Shown in pieces: positions 9,178 through 18,615 of a stretch of DNA of 61,753 bases (position 1 is the stretch's first letter; each line of letters starts with the position of its first letter). This stretch comes from Metabacillus rhizolycopersici (GTDB lineage Bacteria > Bacillota > Bacilli > Bacillales > Bacillaceae), in the NCBI RefSeq assembly GCF_020075705.1, contig NZ_JAIQUM010000025.1:1-61753 (forward strand), read 5' to 3'. Position numbers and translations under genes: made by a program. The notes beneath the pieces are model-generated. The model did no database searches. It worked only from the letters and a program-made list of their open reading frames with translations, and had not been told where the DNA came from.

Positions 9178-9350
9178 TAAGAACAAAAGCGCTAGCGCCT
9201 TGATCAGCCTCAGACAAATAAGCCACTTTTGGAATAGAAGAAGGCGTACTTTGCCTTCTATTCCAAAGTGGCTTAGACCCAAGAGGGGCAAGCAGTTGGA
9301 GCTGGATGTCGTGCGCTTATCCACATTACAAGAATTTTATAAATTCCTAA
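9178..9350 (-). repeat. Mosaic intergenic repeat, copy R2
   Basis: In reverse orientation it shares with R4 and R5 the CAGCTCCA / CCCCTCTTGGGTCTAAG block, and with R4 the AAGCCACTT...GGAAT...ATTCC...AAGTGGCTT hairpin and the GCGC-rich tail. The outer end near 9320-9350 matches the head of R1 and R5. It could form a long stem (about 9220-9275). Confidence 0.75.
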
Positions 9351-9595
9351 GCAACAAAAAAGTTTCTATTTAGAAATAAGCTAGACAAGAGACGTTTCAG
9401 CGGTCAGACTCTTCTGATTCACCCCATTCATTTATCTAATCCAAAAGGAAGTAATACTAAATCCCGCTTTTAAAATATACATCACTAATCGCATGGAGAA
9501 CTTCATTTTTGCTAGGTTTAATCTTTAATTCTAGTCATGTGTTTGTATCATTATTTAGGTTAAATAGTAAAATGATTTTATTGACTTTTTTGAAA

Positions 9596-9730
9596 GATAA
9601 GAAAGTATAAATTTTTTGACTTAGTTTTCGTGTCCAGCGAAAGGCGCTATCAGCTCGAGGTCACAAGCCAATCCGACCAAAAAAGGTTAAAGAACAACCT
9701 TTCCGGCCGGTTCGTCTTGCGCTTTTCTTA
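9596..9730 (+). repeat. Mosaic intergenic repeat, copy R3
   Basis: The first 43 bases (9596-9638) are identical to 21632-21674 and the last 13 bases match the end of R4. The middle differs and carries another hairpin (AAAAAAGGTT...AACCTTTCC). Shared ends with a variable middle suggest a family of structured elements. Confidence 0.75.
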
Positions 9731-9896
9731 GATTATTGCGAATAATTTAATCGAATCTTAAACGAATGACTGAGGATATGGTATATTAGATAAAATAAGT
9801 AACTAGAATTTTGCTACGCTTATGTAAATAGCGTCATTCTGGTAACATCCTTATAATCACATATTATCTGTTGGAAAGAAAGAAGGCAAATGCTTC

Positions 9897-11033
9897 ATGG
9901 AATCATTTTTAGATCAGCATCTGGAAGAGATGCTGCAATTTATAGAGAAACTTGTAAGTATCGATAGTGGATCCTATTGTAAGGAAGGGATAGATAAAAT
10001 AGGTAAACTATTAGAAATGAGCTACAAGCAACTTGGATTTAACGTTATTGTAGATGAGCAGGAGGAATTTGGTAACCACCTTATTATCGAACATAAAGAT
10101 GCAATAGATCCAAATATTATTATCCTCGCACATATGGATACGGTATTCCCTGAAGGAACGGCAATGGAAAGACCATTTCGAATTGAAGGGAATCGGGCAT
10201 ATGGCCCTGGTGTTATCGACATGAAAGCAAGTCATGCATCAGTATTATATGCCATAAAAGCGTTGATTTATCAAGGGTTTGAAGGGCATAAAAATGTACG
10301 TATTGTCCTCAATAGTGACGAAGAAATTGGATCTCCTACCTCACGCGGAATTATTGAAAGAGAAGCAAAAGGAAGAAAATATGCCCTTGTCATGGAGCCG
10401 GCTAGAAAGGATGGTTCTTTAGTTTCTGCAAGAAGAGGAAAAGGTAATTATACTCTAATTGTTGAAGGAAAAGCAGCACATTCTGGGATTGAGCCTGAAA
10501 AGGGTAGAAGTGCAATAGAAGAATTGGCCCATAAAATCATTCAATTACACGAACTTTCAGATCATGAAAATGGGATTAGTGTAAATGTTGGCTTAATTGA
10601 AGGTGGCTCAAGTGCAAATACTGTATCAGATCATGCAGAAGCACAGATAGACGTTCGCATTAAAGAGATTGATCAAGTCGTCTTTCTTGAAGAAAGGTTA
10701 GAAAAAATTTGTTCATCTTCAGATGTAGCAGGAACAAAAATTTCATTAGAAGGCGAAATGAATCGTCCACCAATGGAAAAGAATAAAAAAACACGAGCTT
10801 TACTCCGAATCATTCAAGACGTCGGTGATGAAATAGGTGTAGAAATTGAAGATACTGCTACTGGTGGGGGATCTGACGCATCGTTTACATCTTCTCTTGA
10901 TGTCGCTACTATTGACGGATTAGGTCCAGTGGGTGGAAATGCTCATAGTGATAAAGAATATTTGGAAATACCAAGCTTAGTGGAGCGAACATTCTTATTG
11001 GCAACACTCATTGAGAGATTAACTAGAAAATAA
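9897..11033 (+). CDS. M20 family metallopeptidase (carboxypeptidase G2-like)
   Basis: 378 residues with both M20 domains. Zinc-site motifs are present: AHMDTVFP (His, Asp), YGPGVIDMK (bridging Asp), SDEEIGS (catalytic Glu-Glu), VMEPAR (Glu) and the C-terminal GGNAHSDKE (His). The central dimerisation domain includes AAHSGIEPEKGRSA. Family members remove C-terminal glutamate or act as small-peptide or acyl-amino-acid hydrolases. The substrate cannot be told. There is no signal peptide. The start ATG has a weak AGAAGG site. Confidence 0.85.
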   Translation: MESFLDQHLEEMLQFIEKLVSIDSGSYCKEGIDKIGKLLEMSYKQLGFNVIVDEQEEFGNHLIIEHKDAIDPNIIILAHMDTVFPEGTAMERPFRIEGNRAYGPGVIDMKASHASVLYAIKALIYQGFEGHKNVRIVLNSDEEIGSPTSRGIIEREAKGRKYALVMEPARKDGSLVSARRGKGNYTLIVEGKAAHSGIEPEKGRSAIEELAHKIIQLHELSDHENGISVNVGLIEGGSSANTVSDHAEAQIDVRIKEIDQVVFLEERLEKICSSSDVAGTKISLEGEMNRPPMEKNKKTRALLRIIQDVGDEIGVEIEDTATGGGSDASFTSSLDVATIDGLGPVGGNAHSDKEYLEIPSLVERTFLLATLIERLTRK

Positions 11034-11234
11034 GGCGATTATTTCATGATGAGTTATTGTTTTATATAATAGCTTACTTTTTTGTTTTTCCATTAACATT
11101 GTCATTTTGTGTGCTAATATGCATAGGTTGACTGCTTTCCAAATAACAGTTATTATACGGTAGCCAAGATAGAACGTTTTAAAGAAAATTTCGTTATATG
11201 AATCTTGATTAAATGAAACAGGAAGTGAAATGAT

Positions 11235-11609
11235 TTGATTAAAATTGAAATTCCTTCACCAGATCTAGTAGTAGTAAAAAAGCGACAATTAGGTGAAAAA
11301 GACGAGCCTGTTGTAAGTAGTGTATATGGGTTCACGGATTATATGAAGGTCCCGCGAGATAAAAGCGGTGTTTATATGTTTTTCAACAATAAAGATGAAT
11401 TATTATTTGTCGGTAAGGCTAGAAAATTGAGATTAAGAATTAGGAAACATTTTGAAGATAATGTATCACCTATCAAACCATATCGAGATGAGGTTTATAA
11501 AATAGGTGTGGTTTACGTTGAAGATCCAATCGATAGAGAAATTTATGAAACCTATATTATCAATACTCTTCAAGCCAAATATAATGTTGACAAGGTTTTC
11601 TTTAGATAA
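11235..11609 (+). CDS. GIY-YIG nuclease domain protein (UvrC N-terminus-like, YurQ-like)
   Basis: 124 residues holding only a GIY-YIG domain: SGVYMFF (GIY position), LLFVGKARKLRLRIRKHF (YIG position and catalytic Arg) and the metal-binding Glu in REIYETYIINTLQAKYN. UvrC uses this domain for the 3' incision in nucleotide excision repair. A free-standing version such as B. subtilis YurQ lacks the UvrBC and RNase H-like parts. TTG at 11235 is the only start that fits, because ATG at 11230 hits a stop at once. Confidence 0.75.
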   Translation: MIKIEIPSPDLVVVKKRQLGEKDEPVVSSVYGFTDYMKVPRDKSGVYMFFNNKDELLFVGKARKLRLRIRKHFEDNVSPIKPYRDEVYKIGVVYVEDPIDREIYETYIINTLQAKYNVDKVFFR

Positions 11610-11649
11610 ATTAAAAGAAACCATTATATATGTTAAAGCACTGATTGTG

Positions 11650-11717
11650 AAATCATGTTTCTTCCTTTGTGTATGTGTCATAGGGTCATATACACAGTAG
11701 TGACATGATTTTTTTTT
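11650..11717 (+). terminator. Branched terminator after the GIY-YIG gene
   Basis: An outer 9-bp stem (11650-11658 with 11703-11711) encloses an inner hairpin built from TGTGTATG and CATATACACA. A run of T follows to 11717. Confidence 0.7.
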
Positions 11718-12037
11718 ATTAATCGATTAAGGTTAAAATTGAACCTCCCTCCTTAAAAATTCGTTTCATCACACCGTTTTTTCATCTAAATGGATATAAA
11801 TAATTCTTCATGAATCAACTATTTTCGTTGTTAGGACAAGTAACTTAGTATATATATCTACACACAAATAGGTTTATGCTTCTAGTTATTTCTACCCTAC
11901 TGACAAAGGTACATTTATTAAAAGCTAGTAAAAAATCTAATCCTTTCACTCTAGGTTTGAATATAAATATAAATATAAGTACTAGGACATGTAGCCACAG
12001 GTGTCTCGAATAAATTTAATAGAAAGGAGAATAAGTA

Positions 12038-13393
12038 ATGTCGTTTGAAATTGGATTGACTATTTTAGTTTTTGTTATGACGATGTTCGTCATTTTTTGG
12101 AGACCAGGTGGCTTAAATGAGGCATGGCCAGCTTCAGTTGGAGCTGGGATCATTCTCATAACTGGAATTGTATCACAAGCAGACGTCGCAGATATTATCA
12201 GTAAAATTGGGGGCGCATCGATAACGATTATTGCAACGATCGTAATGGCTGTAATATTAGAAAGCTTCGGCTTTTTTCACTGGGCAGCAGCCCGACTTGC
12301 TACTTTATCAAAAGGCTCCGGCTATCGACTATATTGGTACATCCAGTTATTATGTTTTTCAATGACCCTATTATTTAATAACGACGGAAGCATCTTAATT
12401 ACAACCCCAATCTTAATCTTACTCCTAAAAAGTCTTCGCCTTAAACCACATCAAATGATTCCCTATCTGTTAAGTGGAGCACTAATTGCAACAGCTTCTA
12501 GTGCACCTATTGGGGTAAGTAATATTATCAATTTAATCGTATTACAAATCATCGATATGTCGCTTTATATGTATACAGCGATGATGTTTGTACCAGCAAC
12601 ACTAGGTTTGTTATTTATGGCATGGTTAATGTTCGTTGTCATCAAGAAGAAATTACCGAAGAAATTACCAGCTACCTCCTATGACATTGAGGAAATCTTT
12701 TTCACTGAAAATTTTCACCCGTTAAAAGGAAAATTGTCTGTCGAAACAAGGAATCAACGGACTAGATTAATGATGAAAGTACTACTCTTTGTATTTGTCA
12801 TGCGTTGTCTACTCTTTGTCGCTTCATACTTTGCTATTCCAATTGAGCTGGTTGCCGTATTGGGCTCAGTAGTCTTGCTCGTGTGGAGATGGTATTATTT
12901 GCGAACGAATCCGATTGATATTTTAAAGAAGCCACCTTGGCACATTCTAATTTTTGCCTTTTCAATGTATGTCATTATTTATGGTCTCCATAATGCGGGA
13001 TTAACAGCATTTCTTGTCGAAAGTATTAATCCAATTGTAAACCAAGGATTGTTACATGCAAGCTTTATCATGGGCGGACTAGTATCCATTCTATCGAACA
13101 TCTTTAATAACCATCCAGCCTTAATGATTGGAACGATTACCTTAACTGAAATGGGATTAGATCCGATAACATTAAAGACAATTTATCTTGCAAATATTAT
13201 TGGAAGTGATATGGGTTCTTTATTACTACCAATAGGAACTCTAGCCTCCCTTATTTGGATGCATATCCTAAGGGAAAATAAGATAAAAATTAAGTGGAAG
13301 GATTATTTGAGGGTATCTATTCCAGTTATTCCTCTTACAACAGTTGTAACATTGTTTTTACTTTTCTATTGGGTGCAAATGGTCTTCACTTAA
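12038..13393 (+). CDS. ArsB/NhaD-superfamily membrane transporter
   Basis: 451 residues with about eleven hydrophobic segments. The ArsB-type features are FFHWAAARLA, the re-entrant FNNDGSILITTPI half-motif and the matching second-half SNIFNNHPALMIG. Relatives export arsenite or antimonite or exchange Na+/H+. No arsR, arsC or arsA lies nearby, so arsenic resistance is not established. B. subtilis YdfA is a likely relative. Strong AAAGGAG site before ATG. Confidence 0.75.
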   Translation: MSFEIGLTILVFVMTMFVIFWRPGGLNEAWPASVGAGIILITGIVSQADVADIISKIGGASITIIATIVMAVILESFGFFHWAAARLATLSKGSGYRLYWYIQLLCFSMTLLFNNDGSILITTPILILLLKSLRLKPHQMIPYLLSGALIATASSAPIGVSNIINLIVLQIIDMSLYMYTAMMFVPATLGLLFMAWLMFVVIKKKLPKKLPATSYDIEEIFFTENFHPLKGKLSVETRNQRTRLMMKVLLFVFVMRCLLFVASYFAIPIELVAVLGSVVLLVWRWYYLRTNPIDILKKPPWHILIFAFSMYVIIYGLHNAGLTAFLVESINPIVNQGLLHASFIMGGLVSILSNIFNNHPALMIGTITLTEMGLDPITLKTIYLANIIGSDMGSLLLPIGTLASLIWMHILRENKIKIKWKDYLRVSIPVIPLTTVVTLFLLFYWVQMVFT

Positions 13394-13441
13394 AACATGA
13401 TGTTAGGAAAGAATGGGTTTAATGCCTTATCAACCAAGACG

Positions 13442-13484
13442 ATAGTAAACCCACTTAGGAAATATTATACAGTGGGTTTACTAT
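13442..13484. other. Perfect 14-bp inverted repeat after the transporter gene
   Basis: ATAGTAAACCCACT (13442-13455) and its complement (13471-13484) flank a 15-base loop. No T run follows, so it is a poor intrinsic terminator. It may be an operator or an RNA-stability hairpin. Confidence 0.5.
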
Positions 13485-13571
13485 TGCTCAGTATACTTAG
13501 TCCAAAAACGTAATTAAGTGATCAAGAGAGTAATAGGTAATTGACAGTGACAATATCTCAAGGAGGTTACA

Positions 13572-14435
13572 ATGATGGATGATAAAATTCTTGTTTTTGT
13601 TTATGGTACCCTCCGGAAACACGAGCAAAATAGTTCATTAATGAATAATGCAAAATGCTTATCAATGCAAGCGTGGACATACGGTGTCCTTTTCGATAGT
13701 GGCAACGGTTATCCTACAATGGCTTGTGATCCTTCACAAAAAGTTTATGGTGAAATTTATGAGATTTCAAAAGAGCGCTTGAACGAGTTCGATAGGCTTG
13801 TGGGTAATAAAGGTGAGCATTCAAAAACTCACTATGATCGCATCACTCAGACGGTGTACACAGCTGAAACTAGCTTTGAAAAAGTAGTTGTTTATGTATA
13901 TAAAAGAGCAGATCATTGGACAAAGATTGTATTTGGAGATTGGAAATGTCACAAATACCTAAATCAAGATAAACTGCTATATTTTGCTTATGGATCTTGT
14001 ATGGATGATGAACGATTTCATCGGCATCGCGTACAGCATCTATTTCATCTGAAAGGGTGTGGAAAAGCGAATAATTTTTCCTTAGCATATACACGTTTGG
14101 CATCTGATGGAGGAAGGGCAGATATGCTTGAATCCAAAAGTATAGTGGAAGGGAAAGTGTATGAAATCACTCAAGAAGGGTTGAATTATTTGTATAGACG
14201 AGAAGGTGTTCATGCAAATATTTATCGACCAGCATTTATAGATATCGACATGAATGGAAAGACTTATCATGATGTTTTAACTTTTCTCGTCATTGATAAA
14301 ATGGCTGAAACAGCACCACCGGAGCATTACGCACGAGAGATTTTACGTGGTGCAAAAGGTTTTGTGAGCGATACCTATTTTGCAAAACTTGAAAAGGAAT
14401 TATATGACAAGTTCCAAATGAAAATGACAATTTAA
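13572..14435 (+). CDS. ykqA: Gamma-glutamylcyclotransferase family protein, two tandem domains (YkqA-like)
   Basis: 287 residues containing two GGCT-fold domains. The first begins VFVYGTLRKHEQN and the second, near residue 137, LLYFAYGSCMDDERF. Members convert gamma-glutamyl-amines or dipeptides to 5-oxoproline. The usual catalytic glutamate is plausible in the second domain but I cannot place it with certainty. Length and two-domain layout match B. subtilis YkqA. Strong AAGGAGGTT site; the second of two adjacent ATG codons is equally possible. Confidence 0.8.
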   Translation: MMDDKILVFVYGTLRKHEQNSSLMNNAKCLSMQAWTYGVLFDSGNGYPTMACDPSQKVYGEIYEISKERLNEFDRLVGNKGEHSKTHYDRITQTVYTAETSFEKVVVYVYKRADHWTKIVFGDWKCHKYLNQDKLLYFAYGSCMDDERFHRHRVQHLFHLKGCGKANNFSLAYTRLASDGGRADMLESKSIVEGKVYEITQEGLNYLYRREGVHANIYRPAFIDIDMNGKTYHDVLTFLVIDKMAETAPPEHYAREILRGAKGFVSDTYFAKLEKELYDKFQMKMTI

Positions 14436-14646
14436 ATGAGACTGAAAAGAACTGCATTTTATTATGCTTTTTCAACAAATTGGTCATGATTAAGTGGATT
14501 TAAAAAACAAAACGAACGAATCAAAAAGATAGTCCTTTGAATCAGGGCAGATGTATAATTTACTATAGAGAATTATCGTTTTAACTTGTACGATTAAAAA
14601 GTACAAGTAAATTCTTTTTCAAAATAATGAAATGGAGGAAGCGAAT

Positions 14647-15081
14647 TTGTCCGATCATTTAGATGATTACATTCAACAAGGAATTCATGGAGTTCGAGAA
14701 ATAAAACCGGATGAAAGACGCAAATTTTTAGGGACGTTAAGAGAACGAGTTGTTGTGGTATTAACAAAACAGCAAGTAAGGGAAAAAGGAATCTATAAAG
14801 AAGTTGAAGAACAGATGAGAAAGTATAAAAATGCCACGTTATTTTTAAATGGAACGATGAATTACAAGTATTTATCGAATTACATTAAACTCGCAAATCA
14901 ACTAGGAATAAAATTTTTAATTTCTACCAATAAAGAACATAATACTGACCTCGGTTTAGTATTAGCACATAGTGATGCAATTAATAAAGAAGATATTTAC
15001 ATAGAAAAACAAAAAAAGGCTCAAGTAGAAGCACATAAAAATGAATCCAGTGTAATTCGATTTCTAAAAAAACTATTTTAA
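14647..15081 (+). CDS. YueI family (DUF1694) protein
   Basis: 144 residues from TTG at 14647, with the DUF1694 features LGTLRERVVVVLTKQQV, ATLFLNGTMNYKYLSNYIKLANQLGIKFLI and LGLVLAHSDAIN. The upstream ATG at 14632 overlaps the GGAGGA ribosome site (14634-14639), so the TTG seven bases after that site is the real start. The family function is unknown and the fold resembles ribosomal L7Ae-type proteins. Confidence 0.85.
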   Translation: MSDHLDDYIQQGIHGVREIKPDERRKFLGTLRERVVVVLTKQQVREKGIYKEVEEQMRKYKNATLFLNGTMNYKYLSNYIKLANQLGIKFLISTNKEHNTDLGLVLAHSDAINKEDIYIEKQKKAQVEAHKNESSVIRFLKKLF

Positions 15082-15189
15082 ATAAGTTTTTTAAAAATAA
15101 TTTGTCCAATCTAAATATATGCCTATCAATCTTTATGCCATTTCATCATTAAATAAAGAGAAAGTATTATATCGATAGGATGGATGGAA

Positions 15190-15348
15190 ATGGCGAAAAG
15201 ATATCGTGGTAAAACATTGAATAAATTACCATCAAATGGTCGTGGGGAATGTCCACTGTGTCATAGAACAGGAATTAAATTATTGTATCCACATAGAGCG
15301 GATACAAATCAATTAATAAATGTTTGCAAAAACTGCCGTAATAAATAA
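15190..15348 (+). CDS. Small zinc-ribbon protein, 52 residues
   Basis: The frame starts at ATG 15190 after AGGATGGA and ends at TAA 15346-15348. The basic N-terminus (MAKRYRGKTLNKLPSNGRGE) is followed by CPLC and CKNC pairs 27 residues apart, giving a probable zinc-binding four-cysteine site. It lies 108 bases after the yueI-like gene and is followed by a terminator. The exact family was not recognised. Confidence 0.75.
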   Translation: MAKRYRGKTLNKLPSNGRGECPLCHRTGIKLLYPHRADTNQLINVCKNCRNK

Positions 15349-15369
15349 TGCAAAGGTTAAAAACAATAT

Positions 15370-15411
15370 AAGCCTACATCGATGTCAACGCGATTTTGTG
15401 TTGGCTTTTTT
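15370..15411 (+). terminator. Terminator after the zinc-ribbon gene
   Basis: AAGCCTACA (15370-15378) pairs with TGTTGGCTT (15399-15407), followed by T to 15411. Confidence 0.7.
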
Positions 15412-15422
15412 CTGTATACAAA

Positions 15423-15457
15423 ACATCTATGACGAATAAAACATCTATGACGAATAA
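15423..15457. repeat. 18-bp tandem duplication
   Basis: An 18-base unit beginning ACATCTATGACG occurs twice in tandem (15423-15440 and 15441-15457, the second one base short). The sequence is intergenic and non-coding. Confidence 0.75.
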
Positions 15458-15672
15458 CCCCCATCCAATATGAAGAGAAATTAGTGGGGATATCAACAAG
15501 CCTCGCTTTGATTAAGAGTGGAAATTGCACGATCAATATCATTTAAATACACGACAATATCAATTAAGTTAGGAGAATGAAAAATAATTCAAAAATTTAA
15601 TCGTGATTATAAGTATAGATTCCTTGAATAGTATATAAGTAGATGACTTAGAAAAAAAAGGAGGTCGATACG

Positions 15673-15885
15673 ATGAGTCACATCTATTCAAATATGGCGG
15701 GAAGTGTGTGGAAAATATTAGTTCAAGTCAATGATCAAATAATAGAGGGCCAAGACGTTGTTATTTTGGAATCAATGAAAATGGAAATCCCAATTGTGGC
15801 AGAAACGAACGGAATTGTAAAGAGCATAAAAATAAACGTGGGAGACTTCGTAAATGATGGTGACGAATTAATTGAATTGATATAG
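15673..15885 (+). CDS. Biotin carboxyl carrier protein (YngHB-like)
   Basis: 70 residues, a single biotinyl domain. The biotinylation motif ESMKMEI sits mid-chain, with the strand-turn pattern (MAGSVWKI, TNGIVKSI, VGDFVNDGDELIEL) expected for a biotin carrier. It carries carboxybiotin between the biotin carboxylase at 19785 and the carboxyltransferase at 16874. It is the first gene of the catabolic operon, and an AAAGGAGGT site precedes ATG. Confidence 0.88.
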   Translation: MSHIYSNMAGSVWKILVQVNDQIIEGQDVVILESMKMEIPIVAETNGIVKSIKINVGDFVNDGDELIELI

Positions 15886-15920
15886 ATGTGATCTAAATCT
15901 AAAACAGGAGGGGCTAGGCA

Positions 15921-16826
15921 ATGAAGTGGCCTAAAGCAGTTACAATCAAGGAAGTCGGCCCTCGTGATGGACTACAAAATGAGCAATCCTTTATCAAAAC
16001 AGAAGATAAAATTACCTTTATTAATCAATTATCACAGACAGGTTTACCTTACATTGAAATCACCTCTTTTGTTCATCCAAAATGGATTCCATCTTTAGCT
16101 GATTCTTTTGAGGTAGCCATGGGGATTCATCGTGTAGAGGGTGTAACTTATGGTGCACTTGTACCAAATATGAAAGGTCTTGAAAAAGCATTAAAAGCAA
16201 ATATTGATGAAGTGTCTGTATTTATGTCTGCCAGTGAAACTCATAATAAGAGAAATATTAATAAAACCATTGAAGATACATATCCGATTATAAAACAGGT
16301 TGTGCACGAAGCGCTTGCTTCTGGAAAGTCTGTTCGTGGTTATGTATCTACCGTGTTCGGTTGTCCTTATGAGGGTGAAGTAGCGATTCGTTCAATTACG
16401 GAGGTTTCAGAGAAACTGTTTGAGATGGGAATAAGTGAATTATCTCTAGGTGATACGATTGGTGTTGCAAACCCGAAACAAGTTCAAGAAATTTTAACTG
16501 TTTTATTAAAACGATTCCCATCAAAGTCTTTAGCGTTGCATTTTCATGATACGAGAGGAACAGCGTTAGCGAATGTAATCGCTTCCTTGGATATGGGGAT
16601 TACGACATTTGATAGTTCTATTGGAGGGCTAGGTGGCTGTCCATATGCACCTAGAGCATCTGGCAATCTAGCAACAGACGATCTCCTTTTTATGCTAGAT
16701 GGAATGGAGGTATATACTGGAATAAACAAAGAGAAGCTTCATCAAACGGCATTATTTATTCAAGGTAAAATCGATCGACCACTGTTAAGCCATAACTTTC
16801 AAGCGGATAATGGGGAAACAAGATAA
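15921..16826 (+). CDS. yngG: Hydroxymethylglutaryl-CoA lyase (YngG-like)
   Basis: 301 residues, TIM-barrel lyase of the DRE-TIM family. Motifs: EVGPRDGLQNE at the N-terminus (catalytic Arg, metal Asp), LHFHDTRGTALAN (metal histidines) and the mobile GGLGGCPYAPRASGN loop bearing the catalytic Cys. It splits HMG-CoA into acetoacetate and acetyl-CoA, the last step of leucine breakdown. A CAGGAGGGG site precedes ATG. It is clustered with an acyl-CoA carboxylase and dehydrogenase, which supports the leucine role. Confidence 0.93.
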   Translation: MKWPKAVTIKEVGPRDGLQNEQSFIKTEDKITFINQLSQTGLPYIEITSFVHPKWIPSLADSFEVAMGIHRVEGVTYGALVPNMKGLEKALKANIDEVSVFMSASETHNKRNINKTIEDTYPIIKQVVHEALASGKSVRGYVSTVFGCPYEGEVAIRSITEVSEKLFEMGISELSLGDTIGVANPKQVQEILTVLLKRFPSKSLALHFHDTRGTALANVIASLDMGITTFDSSIGGLGGCPYAPRASGNLATDDLLFMLDGMEVYTGINKEKLHQTALFIQGKIDRPLLSHNFQADNGETR

Positions 16827-16873
16827 TTTCAAATCTCGTGAACAATTTGTATACAAAACAATGAGGGGGAATT

Positions 16874-18406
16874 ATGTTGTCATTCGAAAAACAATTGCAG
16901 GAGCAAGTAGAAAAAATAAAAAAGGGAGGAGCAGCGAAATACCACGAAAAAAATGCGCAACAAGGAAAATTATTTGTACGTGATCGGTTAGAATTGCTTT
17001 TTGATGAAGGTTTACAAGTGGAAGATGCTCTTTTTGCCAATTGTATGGCTGAGAATTTACCCGCTGATGGTGTCGTAACTGGAATGGGAAAGGTGAACGG
17101 TAAGACAGTTTGCATCATGGCCAATGATTCTACAATCAAAGCTGGGTCATGGGGGGCGAGAACGGTTGAAAAAATCATTCGCATTCAAGAGACTGCTGAA
17201 AAGCTTCTTGTGCCACTAATTTATCTCGTAGATTCTGCAGGTGCACGGATTACGGATCAAATTGAGATGTTCCCAGGACGACGTGGAGCAGGTCGGATTT
17301 TCTATAATCAAGTAAAATTATCAGGTAAGGTTCCGCAAGTATGCCTTTTATTTGGCCCATCTGCAGCAGGAGGAGCGTATATACCTGCTTTTTGTGATCT
17401 TGTTGTAATGGTTGATGGGAATGCCTCGATGTATTTAGGTTCACCGCGGATGGCTGAAATGGTAATCGGTGAGAAAGTAACACTCGAAGAAATGGGCGGT
17501 GCGAAAATGCATTGTTCTGTCTCAGGTTGTGGTGATTTATTAGCGAAATCTGAGGAAGAAGCCATATTGTTTGCTAGACAATATCTTTCATATTTTCCAG
17601 CAAATTATTCAGAAAAACCTCCTATAAATAAAGCTGTATCCCCTGGGAATTTTAAAAAATCACTAGAAGAAATCATCCCTAAAAACCAGAATGCCCCATT
17701 TAATATGAATGATTTAATCGAGCGGATTATTGATGAAAATTCGTTTTTTGAAATCAAAAAATTATTTGCTCCCGAATTAATTACGGGCCTTTGCAGGATA
17801 AATGGTCAGTCTGTTGGCATAGTAGCCAATCAGCCGCGCATGAAGGGTGGCGTGCTTTTTCACGACTCAGCTGATAAAGCGGCGAAGTTTATTACATTGT
17901 GTGATGCATTTAATATTCCATTACTATTCCTAGCTGATATTCCAGGTTTTATGATTGGAACAAAGGTGGAGAGAGCTGGAATTATTCGTCATGGGGCAAA
18001 AATGATTTCTGCAATGGCAGAAGCTACAGTGCCAAAAATATCAATCATTGTACGTAAGGCGTATGGTGCCGGACTTTATGCAATGGCTGGGCCAGCGTTC
18101 GAGCCAGATTGTTGCTTAGCGCTCCCAAGTGCATCGATTGCTGTGATGGGCCCTGAGGCTGCCGTTAATGCAGTATATGCGAATAAAATTGCTGAGCTAC
18201 CTAAAGGAGAACGACCTGAATTTATTGAACAAAAGCGTGAAGAATACCGCAAAGATATTGATATTTTTCGTTTAGCCTCAGAAATGATTATTGATGGAAT
18301 CATTCCAGCCAACTCACTTCGAAACGAACTCATTGCCCGCTTTGATGCCTATATGTCGAAATACCTTGTCTTCACACAGAGAAAGCATCCTGTTTACCCC
18401 GTTTAA
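16874..18406 (+). CDS. yngE: Acyl-CoA carboxylase, carboxyltransferase subunit (YngE-like)
   Basis: 510 residues with two crotonase-fold halves. CoA and carboxybiotin oxyanion-hole motifs are visible: LVDSAGARITDQIEMFPGR with GPSAAGGAYIPAF, then LADIPGFMIGTKVE with RKAYGAGLYAMAGP. It transfers carboxyl from biotin to an acyl-CoA. The context with HMG-CoA lyase favours 3-methylcrotonyl-CoA, although propionyl-CoA carboxylases look alike. A GAGGGGG site precedes ATG. Confidence 0.9.
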   Translation: MLSFEKQLQEQVEKIKKGGAAKYHEKNAQQGKLFVRDRLELLFDEGLQVEDALFANCMAENLPADGVVTGMGKVNGKTVCIMANDSTIKAGSWGARTVEKIIRIQETAEKLLVPLIYLVDSAGARITDQIEMFPGRRGAGRIFYNQVKLSGKVPQVCLLFGPSAAGGAYIPAFCDLVVMVDGNASMYLGSPRMAEMVIGEKVTLEEMGGAKMHCSVSGCGDLLAKSEEEAILFARQYLSYFPANYSEKPPINKAVSPGNFKKSLEEIIPKNQNAPFNMNDLIERIIDENSFFEIKKLFAPELITGLCRINGQSVGIVANQPRMKGGVLFHDSADKAAKFITLCDAFNIPLLFLADIPGFMIGTKVERAGIIRHGAKMISAMAEATVPKISIIVRKAYGAGLYAMAGPAFEPDCCLALPSASIAVMGPEAAVNAVYANKIAELPKGERPEFIEQKREEYRKDIDIFRLASEMIIDGIIPANSLRNELIARFDAYMSKYLVFTQRKHPVYPV

Positions 18407-18615
18407 TGGAAACTATTGATATCCTATTGCTTTACCAAGTGTTTATGATTGAGGATAAATAAGGGGGTAGGTAGCTAATTTGAACCATTGATTGTAATGG
18501 AAGTTTGATCGCTTATTAGGAATTGTGTATTAACCCTAATTTTTTTACAACATTCGTAACTCTAGTTGTTCTTTCCAATTGATTTTTAATCCGAAATTGA
18601 AAGGATTGACGTAGG

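Larger units (their letters stand above)
9004..9896. other. 893-bp intergenic region with two repeat copies
   Basis: No reading frame with coding character was found. The region contains repeat copies R2 (minus orientation) and R3 (plus orientation), listed separately, separated by about 245 bases of AT-rich sequence. The last 100 bases carry the leader of the peptidase gene. Confidence 0.7.

Noticed and set aside
10011..10235. Antisense frames inside the M20 peptidase gene
   Set aside because: They have no ribosome site and no protein-like motifs; the opposite strand has strong catalytic motifs.
12038..13393. Naming the transporter arsB for arsenic resistance
   Set aside because: Family fits, but no ars partner genes are nearby and related proteins transport other ions.
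17250..18333. Antisense frames across the carboxyltransferase gene
   Set aside because: Composition mirrors the sense gene and no family motif is visible.
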